A stretch of DNA of 39,086 nt, from contig CAJXUU010000010.1 in assembly GCA_913061325.1 (NCBI GenBank), positions 1-39,086 of the forward strand, written 5' to 3'. Origin of the DNA: an uncultured Saprospirales bacterium. GTDB lineage: Bacteria > Bacteroidota > Bacteroidia > Chitinophagales > Saprospiraceae. The notes under the pieces are model-generated. The model saw only the letters and a list, made by a program, of their open reading frames with translations, had not been told where the DNA came from and did not search any database. The first letter of the stretch is position 1. Each line of letters begins with the position of its first letter. The position numbers and the translations under genes were made by a program. Positions 34,050-39,086 of this stretch are shown here, one piece after another.

Positions 34050-35420
34050 TTATTTTGTATTAAACTTGAGTGCGAATTGTACTCCCGCTGTATATAGGTC
34101 GACCTTCCCTTCACCAATTCCAGTTAATGGAATCTGAAGGTAAGGTGATAATTCAAATGCCATATTTGGCGATAATATTTTTTGATACCCTATTGATAGT
34201 CTTGCTATTCCTGCAGGATGAAAATTTCTTCTACTTATTTCATCCATTGTAATTTCATTGATAGGAGTTGCATTGGGATTATTCAATAGCTCTACTTCAT
34301 CATATTTGAATCCGTACCATTCAGAATTAAAAAGAAAAGTACTAATACCTGCATTTATAAAAAAGCTATTTTTCTCATATCCATTGAAGTAGTATGAAGC
34401 TTCTATCGGAATTTGCAATACATTTCCTTTCCCGTCCATCCATATAGGGTCTACTCCTACCATCGTATTCCATCCTCCTTCTATATTATAATCAATACCT
34501 TCAGAGCCATATTTTTTTAGGCTATAGGCGAATCCGATATCAAATTGAAACTTTCTTGCCAATTGTATTCCAACTTTTCCACCCACGGTGAATCCAGTCT
34601 GTGGATCTTTAAAGAATCCTACCGTAGAAAAGTCAGAGCTTCCAAAAGCTGTCAGTACATATCTTGAAGTACTTGCAGCAGTGATAGATAGCGTATATTG
34701 TGAAGCTTTAAGATCAAAATTTAGCTCCTCATTAAGTCCTGATAAAACAAGATTGTTATTAGCATTTCTAAGCTTATCAATTATTAATAATGCTCTAGAT
34801 TTTTCGTTTTTGGCGGTCGTTTCAACTGTGCTTGTCGTTTCTTTCGTTATGTTATCCTCTTCATTGATTATTGATGTTGAATTATTTGAAGTGGAAGAAA
34901 CAGATGGCGAAAAAACACTGACAACCTCGTTATTCACAAGACTGCCAGTATTTTCGCTTTGAAAACTGTTTTGAGCACCTATATTACTACCTCTCACTTT
35001 TGAGACTGTGTTAATATTTTCTTCTTTTGACTCAGACTTATCTTGAGCTAAATAGTTTATTAAATGATTACTCTCTGTTTTCTTCGTGCTATTACTTTCT
35101 ATTAACTCTGAACTTCTGACATTCTTATCCACTTCTTCAATTGTGGCATGTTCATCTTTGTTTACATTTTTAACTATTTCAATATTTGATTGCTCAGCTA
35201 CTGGAATTGGATTTTCAGTAGAATTCATAAATAAATAAATACCTGTAATTCCAGCTATGAAGATTACGCCAAGAAAGAACCATAAGAAATACTTTCTTCG
35301 ATCTTTGGAATCAAGTTTTTCTTCCATCATTGCCCATGAGTTGGGATTGTAAGTAAACTCATGTTTGTCAGCTCCATCTCTAAATAGAGCGTCCATATCA
35401 TTGGGATCTAGCTTATGCAT
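34050..35420 (-). CDS. Sigma-linked membrane protein with predicted C-terminal outer-membrane-type barrel
   Basis: A 456-residue protein with three regions. Residues 1-43 are hydrophilic and cytoplasmic in type (NPNSWAMMEEKLDSKDRRKY), as in Bacteroidota sigma-linked proteins. One transmembrane helix follows (about 44-64). A Ser/Thr/Asn/Glu-rich linker of about 160 residues leads to a C-terminal domain (about 225-456) with alternating strands rich in Tyr and Phe and motifs such as GFTVGGKVGIQLARKFQFDIGFAYSLKKYG, like small outer-membrane barrels. Its start overlaps the ECF sigma gene by 8 nt. The N-terminus may control the sigma factor and the barrel may sense the envelope; both points are inferred. 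It is the last gene before a terminator. Confidence 0.72.
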   Translation of the reverse strand: MHKLDPNDMDALFRDGADKHEFTYNPNSWAMMEEKLDSKDRRKYFLWFFLGVIFIAGITGIYLFMNSTENPIPVAEQSNIEIVKNVNKDEHATIEEVDKNVRSSELIESNSTKKTESNHLINYLAQDKSESKEENINTVSKVRGSNIGAQNSFQSENTGSLVNNEVVSVFSPSVSSTSNNSTSIINEEDNITKETTSTVETTAKNEKSRALLIIDKLRNANNNLVLSGLNEELNFDLKASQYTLSITAASTSRYVLTAFGSSDFSTVGFFKDPQTGFTVGGKVGIQLARKFQFDIGFAYSLKKYGSEGIDYNIEGGWNTMVGVDPIWMDGKGNVLQIPIEASYYFNGYEKNSFFINAGISTFLFNSEWYGFKYDEVELLNNPNATPINEITMDEISRRNFHPAGIARLSIGYQKILSPNMAFELSPYLQIPLTGIGEGKVDLYTAGVQFALKFNTK

Positions 35421-35958
35421 GCTCTATGTTTAATTGTTGTGAAACCATATCTCTTAGTTGTGCTCTAGCCTTCGATAGATTAGATTTAGATGTACCAATA
35501 GATATTTTAAGCGTTTTTGCTATCTCTTCATGTTTGAAACCATCAATTACATACATGTTGAATACAGTTCGGTATGCTGTTGAAAGAGATTGTACCAGTG
35601 CGATCAAATCTTTATAACCTATTCGGCTCAAGATATCTTCTCTGCTTGTTATATTTTTTGCATCATCAATATGGGACTTCATATGCAGCTTTTTTTGTTT
35701 TTTTATGTAGTCAATTGCAGTATTGACTACTATTTTTCTGAACCAAGGCTTAAAACTATATTGACTGTCGTACTTAGATATACGGGTAAACACCTTCATA
35801 AAACTATCATTCAAAACTAGAATCGCCTCATCTTCATCTTTAACATATCGGATTCCTACACTCATTCCATAAGCATAATATAACTTATACAGTTCATGCT
35901 GACTTTTCCGATCAGTCCTTCTACATCCTTTAATAATATCTTGAAGGTTTTCCTCCAT
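35413..35958 (-). CDS. ECF-type RNA polymerase sigma factor (second locus)
   Basis: A 181-residue sigma factor. Region 2 is at about 18-88 (SQHELYKLYYAYGMSVGIRYV, DEDEAILVLNDSFMKVFTRISKYDSQYSFKPWFRKIVVNTAIDYIK). Region 4 is at about 118-175 (LVQSLSTAYRTVFNMYVIDGFKHEEIAKTLKISIGTSKSNLSKARAQLRDMV). No region 3 is present. The gene overlaps the membrane-barrel gene by 8 nt, so the two form one unit. A -7 box lies 35 nt upstream. Confidence 0.94.
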   Translation of the reverse strand: MEENLQDIIKGCRRTDRKSQHELYKLYYAYGMSVGIRYVKDEDEAILVLNDSFMKVFTRISKYDSQYSFKPWFRKIVVNTAIDYIKKQKKLHMKSHIDDAKNITSREDILSRIGYKDLIALVQSLSTAYRTVFNMYVIDGFKHEEIAKTLKISIGTSKSNLSKARAQLRDMVSQQLNIEHA

Positions 35959-35992
35959 GTCGTGTTATCCGTTTTTAATTCCTACCCAATTT

Positions 35993-36000
35993 CAAAACTA
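35993..36000 (-). promoter_or_regulatory. Candidate -7 box (TAGTTTTG) for the second ECF sigma operon
   Basis: On the minus strand TAGTTTTG fits TAnnTTTG and gives a leader of about 30 nt. It is preceded by a repeated TAG/TATAG-rich stretch and no obvious TTG. Confidence 0.35.
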
Positions 36001-36140
36001 TACCTACCTATACTATAGAATTGATAATAAGGTTGCTTTTCTGACTTAATTAAATTCAAAATTATGATAATTATTAGAGCGTCGGTATAAAAACACTGGA
36101 AATGAAGCAGTTGGAAGAAGACAATGTCCCATAAAATTCA

Positions 36141-36171
36141 AAAGGCAACTCAAATGTTATGAGTTGCCTTT
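36141..36171 (-). terminator. Terminator of the MFS transporter gene
   Basis: A perfect 12-bp stem AAAGGCAACTCA / TGAGTTGCCTTT with a 7-nt loop lies 28 nt past the stop at 36199. On the minus strand it ends in TTTTGAATTTTA. Confidence 0.85.
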
Positions 36172-36198
36172 CTTAGAGTTCTTAGCTGAAGTTTACTT

Positions 36199-37428
36199 TT
36201 ATTGCCCTTCTTGTGGAATTCGTTGTTCTTCTAATTTATTTCTCATAAAGAATAATATACCAAACAGTACTATTAGTATAGCCGGTAGGATTGCTATGTT
36301 ATCTAATGTGTTTTGGCCCGCGGCAAGATCTACAGCAGACTCAGATAGTCCGCCAGCTATAGCTTTAGCCTTTTCAGAATCTAACCAACCCCCAATAACT
36401 GGCAATGAGAATCCTGTAACTAACATTCCTACTCCTCCTATTATAGACATACCAAGTGCGCCAGTCTTATCGCAGTATTCTGATACGAATCCTATCATCG
36501 TAGGCCAGAAGTACATAACACCACTTGAAAATAAGAATGCTCCAAGATATACCAATGGTCCATTTGCTACAGATAATACTCCGAGCGCTATTGTTGCGAT
36601 AATCGCAGAAAGGAATAGCACACCTATAGGATTAAACTTATGTATGACTGGCCCAGCGAAATATCTTCCTACAGCCATCAGACCCGTAACAAGTGCCAAA
36701 ATGATTAAAGGGGGTGCACCAGCATTTTCTAATAATGGCTGAATAAACTGACCAGTACCTAATTCTGTAGTAGCTGTCAATCCCATACAAACTAACATGA
36801 ATATAAATAGTGGCTTAAACATAGAAGAAACATTCTCACTTATGTCAGAAGCAATATTTTCTGCTTTAGGGAAATTTTGTCCCATCATCATTGCGCCATA
36901 TATTAAAGTAGGAATAAACATAACTGCGATCTGTGCTTGCCATCCCAGATTCATAGCAGTCATAGCTTGAGATATAAGCGCACCTATAACTATGCCTCCA
37001 GGAAACCAAACATGAAATTTGTTGAGCATTGTAGTCCTATTAGTAGAATACATATCTGCGATTAAAGGATTACAAGCTGCTTCAACAGCTCCATTTGCAA
37101 TACCTATCAGAAAGGTAGAAATAAGAAAAGGTATAAAACTTGAAGATACAATAGTAAGAACTAAGCCAAGAAGGTGAGCTCCAAATGCTACCCACATGAG
37201 TGGTTTTGGGCCTACTTTAGGATAGATCAATCCTCCAACGATCATAGATAACGGAAATCCTAAAAATGCCATCTGTGCCATTATTCCTAATTGCCTATTG
37301 GTAAACTGGAAAGTTTCTCCTAGTTCTCCCATAATACCCGCTCTTATTCCAAAAGTCATAGCTGTAACCGTTAAAGCTACACAACTTGCTAGGAATAATT
37401 TGGACTTGTTAATACTTGTGTCGTTCAT
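36199..37428 (-). CDS. Major facilitator superfamily transporter
   Basis: A 409-residue permease with about 12 transmembrane helices in two halves. It has the MFS inter-helix motif after TM2 (GGLIYPKVGPKPLMWVAFG, about 65-83), a TM4 segment GIANGAVEAACNPLIADMYS, and a cytoplasmic loop before the second half (about 190-205). The TM4 and TM5 segments (NPLIADMYS, LNKFHVWFPGGIVIGAL) resemble sugar- or sugar-acid-type permeases of Bacteroidota, but the substrate cannot be named. It stands alone with its own terminator, and a repeat-rich possible operator lies just upstream (37458-37489). Confidence 0.9.
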   Translation of the reverse strand: MNDTSINKSKLFLASCVALTVTAMTFGIRAGIMGELGETFQFTNRQLGIMAQMAFLGFPLSMIVGGLIYPKVGPKPLMWVAFGAHLLGLVLTIVSSSFIPFLISTFLIGIANGAVEAACNPLIADMYSTNRTTMLNKFHVWFPGGIVIGALISQAMTAMNLGWQAQIAVMFIPTLIYGAMMMGQNFPKAENIASDISENVSSMFKPLFIFMLVCMGLTATTELGTGQFIQPLLENAGAPPLIILALVTGLMAVGRYFAGPVIHKFNPIGVLFLSAIIATIALGVLSVANGPLVYLGAFLFSSGVMYFWPTMIGFVSEYCDKTGALGMSIIGGVGMLVTGFSLPVIGGWLDSEKAKAIAGGLSESAVDLAAGQNTLDNIAILPAILIVLFGILFFMRNKLEEQRIPQEGQ

Positions 37429-37457
37429 TTTTTATTTTTAGTAGTTAGATTGTTTTA

Positions 37458-37489
37458 TAGTGTAATATACACATAGTGTAAATATTACA
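37458..37489 (-). promoter_or_regulatory. Operator-like direct and inverted repeats upstream of the MFS gene
   Basis: TAGTGTAA occurs at 37458-37465 and 37474-37481, 16 bp apart. TGTAATAT (37461-37468) and ATATTACA (37482-37489) form an 8-bp inverted repeat. The element sits 30-60 nt before the MFS start, so it may be a regulator site. No regulator gene is next to it. Confidence 0.35.
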
Positions 37490-37768
37490 AAAAGAAACAT
37501 TTCATTCATTTTTCGAATGTTGTAAATGCAATTTTCAAATACACTATATCTCTATTGATTAAGGAGATATTGCATTTTTATTTTACTAATATGAATTTTG
37601 TAATTATAAAACACCCTGATTAACTATCGTATTACACTTGTTTCAAATACGCAATGTGTTTTTTCTTCACCTATTCCTTTACATCTTCACTCTTTTGGCA
37701 AGGATTTAGCCTTACTAGTATTGTTCAGATTATTAAGGAGAATATTTAAGCAATTTCGAATTAATAAG
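37490..37768. other. Long AT-rich intergenic region, possible small RNA or leader
   Basis: The region between the MFS and HD genes has no credible protein gene. It contains two AAGGAG sequences (37561-37566 and 37735-37740), neither followed by a good long frame, and an imperfect inverted repeat TATCTC / GAGATA around 37543-37570. It ends in a well-formed plus-strand terminator that no annotated gene explains. Confidence 0.35.
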
Positions 37769-37795
37769 GCCGGTCAACTGGGGGGTTCGACCGGC
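37769..37795 (+). terminator. Orphan intrinsic terminator
   Basis: GCCGGTC and GACCGGC (7 bp, GC-rich) flank a loop with AAC/GTT able to extend the stem; TTTTTT follows (37796-37801). No plus-strand gene lies upstream for several kilobases, so it points to an unannotated transcript. Confidence 0.85.
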
Positions 37796-37964
37796 TTTTT
37801 TATGCCCTTTAGTGAACGATTTGAGGAAATTGAGGACTCAATTATATTTTTCGATTGAAAAAATTAGCAAGCTAGCTAGCGAAGGGAAAATAAGATAAAT
37901 CATTAAGCTTTTCAGAAAAGTCGATTTCTAATTCTTAAACTTGCAGTCATAATCAGAACGTCAC

Positions 37965-38618
37965 ATGCAAGATCAAAATCTCATCTCCAAGACTATAGAA
38001 TTCGTAAAAAAAGAACTAAAAGGTGCCGAAGGTGGACACGATTGGTTCCATATAGAACGTGTATATAAAAATGCATTGTTGATCGGTAAATCCGAAAATG
38101 TAGATATTACTGTAGTAGCACTAAGTGCACTTTTGCATGATATAGCAGATGCAAAGTTTCATGATGGTGATGAATCAGTAGGCCCTCAGGTCGCTCGCGA
38201 ATGGCTTGAAAGTCAATCCACAGATGAGGAAATTATAAATCATGTAATAGCAATCATCAACAATATCTCTTATAAAGGAGGAAAAAATGTGCGCACAATC
38301 TCTTCTATTGAGCTAGATGTGGTGCAAGATGCAGATAGACTTGATGCTATTGGGGCTATCGGCATAGCTAGAACTTTCAATTATGGAGGATTTAAAAATC
38401 ATAAAATATATGATCCTAGTATCCCTGTAAATCTCAACATGACAAAAGAGGAGTATAAAAAATCCACGGCCCCAACATTAAATCACTTCTATGAGAAATT
38501 ACTCCTCCTCAAAGATCTAATGAATACAGAATCAGGCAAAAAAATTGCTCAGAAAAGACATGATTATATGCTAGGATTTCTAAATCAATTTTATGCAGAA
38601 TGGAATGGTGAAGTTTGA
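37965..38618 (+). CDS. HD domain phosphohydrolase, YedJ/YpgQ-like
   Basis: A 217-residue cytoplasmic enzyme with HD-superfamily metal ligands: His29 (GHDWFHIERV, 24-33), His58-Asp59 (LSALLHDIADAKF) and Asp122 (VVQDADRLDAIGAIGIART, 119-137). The DADRLDAIGAIGIAR block is characteristic of the YedJ/YpgQ group; Bacillus YpgQ has been described as a nucleoside triphosphate pyrophosphohydrolase. The actual substrate here is unknown. It is a single gene with ATG at 37965, convergent with the truncated reductase (6-nt gap), and follows the orphan terminator. Confidence 0.92.
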   Translation: MQDQNLISKTIEFVKKELKGAEGGHDWFHIERVYKNALLIGKSENVDITVVALSALLHDIADAKFHDGDESVGPQVAREWLESQSTDEEIINHVIAIINNISYKGGKNVRTISSIELDVVQDADRLDAIGAIGIARTFNYGGFKNHKIYDPSIPVNLNMTKEEYKKSTAPTLNHFYEKLLLLKDLMNTESGKKIAQKRHDYMLGFLNQFYAEWNGEV

Positions 38619-38624
38619 TTAAAC

Positions 38625-39042
38625 TCAAACATCAAAATCCACTTCTACTTCCGTAGATGTAGGATGCGCTTGACATGTAAGAATAAATCCATCTGCAATT
38701 TCATCATCATCCAAGGCAAAACACGCTTCCATCTCTACCGTTCCTTTTGTCAATTTAGCCATGCATGTAGAGCAAGCCCCACTCGTACATGAATATGGAG
38801 CTTCATGTCCTGCATCTAACAATGTGTCTAGGATTGTTTTATTTTTTTGGACCGACAAATCGAAGTTCTTTCCTCCTAGTTTTACATATAGCTTTGCTCC
38901 TTCCGCCGTTTGAGCAACATTAGATTTACTACTATCACCCCCTGTGAAATATTCTTGATGGACATTAGATTTTTGTACACCATTTCCCATAAGCGTTGTT
39001 TGAACTGTTTCTATCATTGCTCCTGGTCCACATATATAATAC
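38625..39042 (-). CDS. PaaE-like reductase, C-terminal part only (second paralogue, cut by contig end)
   Basis: The genuine part is about 138 residues. It starts in the NAD(P)-binding motif [13 protein letters not shown] and ends with a plant-type 2Fe-2S domain: CTSGACSTC plus TCQAHP, the same four-cysteine pattern as the reductase at 32663. The apparent start [10 protein letters not shown] is encoded by the adapter. It resembles the other reductase in order of motifs but not closely in the linker ([11 protein letters not shown]), so the two are paralogues rather than a recent duplication. The FAD domain and its neighbours are beyond the contig. Confidence 0.87.
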
Positions 39043-39086
39043 CTGTCTCTTATACACATCTCCGAGCCCACGAGACAGGCAGAAAT
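39043..39086 (-). other. Nextera read-2 adapter plus i7 index (artefact)
   Basis: Bases 39043-39076 are the reverse complement of the Nextera read-2 adapter (mosaic end 39043-39061, then CCGAGCCCACGAGAC, which shares its first base with what follows). AGGCAGAA (39077-39084) equals the i7 index N703, and AT begins the flow-cell adapter. This is not genomic sequence. Confidence 0.98.

Noticed and set aside
36164-36742. Plus-strand frame of 192 codons opposite the MFS gene
   Set aside because: It is an antisense shadow of a transporter with clear family features.
37769-37801. GGTTCGA sequence resembling a tRNA T-loop
   Set aside because: No acceptor stem, D-arm or anticodon arm can be built around it. 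The hairpin plus T tract fits a terminator.

Overview
The window looks like a chromosomal contig from a free-living member of the phylum Bacteroidota, most like the Saprospiria/Saprospiraceae type. The evidence is AT-rich DNA, a large secreted protein with a type IX secretion (T9SS) C-terminal domain, a gcvH-VanZ-TonB gene order, DUF4837 and DUF4197 lipoproteins, several Bacteroidota-type -7 boxes (TAnnTTTG), and two ECF sigma loci. The lineage is inferred from families and gene order, not from a marker-gene search. Both ends of the contig are not biological: they are Illumina Nextera adapters that still carry i5 and i7 index sequences. The two edge genes are therefore truncated and artificially terminated or started inside adapter sequence.

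Layout. 42-2877 (minus): a truncated TonB-like protein, a VanZ-like protein, gcvH and a citrate synthase whose 3' end is followed by 56-bp tandem copies of itself. 3164-8375: ruvC, an outer-membrane-barrel protein, a large zinc metalloprotease and a DUF4197 lipoprotein. 8390-17083: two divergent very large secreted proteins, a reprolysin-like metalloprotease and a T9SS cargo protein of about 1690 residues. 17202-21817: a YfiT/DinB protein, a DUF4837 lipoprotein, a decayed proline iminopeptidase gene, and the minus-strand operon yicC-gmk-apaG. 22019-25416: a small lipoprotein with a possible upstream small ORF, a TPR protein and an EamA transporter. 25551-28162 (minus): a Kir-type potassium channel, an ECF sigma factor, a probable anti-sigma protein and a Spy/CpxP-like periplasmic protein. 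28354-30092 (plus): a mini-protein that looks like a GH3 enzyme with its middle removed, coupled to a GT-C glycosyltransferase. 30273-33736 (minus): a YceI lipoprotein, a CarH/LitR-like MerR regulator, and a TetR regulator overlapping a PaaE-like reductase. 34050-37428 (minus): a second ECF sigma factor overlapping a membrane-plus-barrel protein, and an MFS permease. 37429-39042: a long non-coding stretch with an orphan terminator, an HD phosphohydrolase and a truncated second PaaE-like reductase.

Most of the content is housekeeping or envelope biology. I did not find a CRISPR array, phage, defence island, insertion sequence, rRNA or tRNA. The points most worth a second look are the in-frame GH3 deletion derivative, the decayed pip gene, the citrate synthase tail duplication, the sigma/anti-sigma/envelope-sensor loci, the TetR operator candidate lying on a -7 box, the CarH-like regulator with altered B12 motifs and 21-bp-spaced repeats, and the unassigned terminator at 37769-37795.
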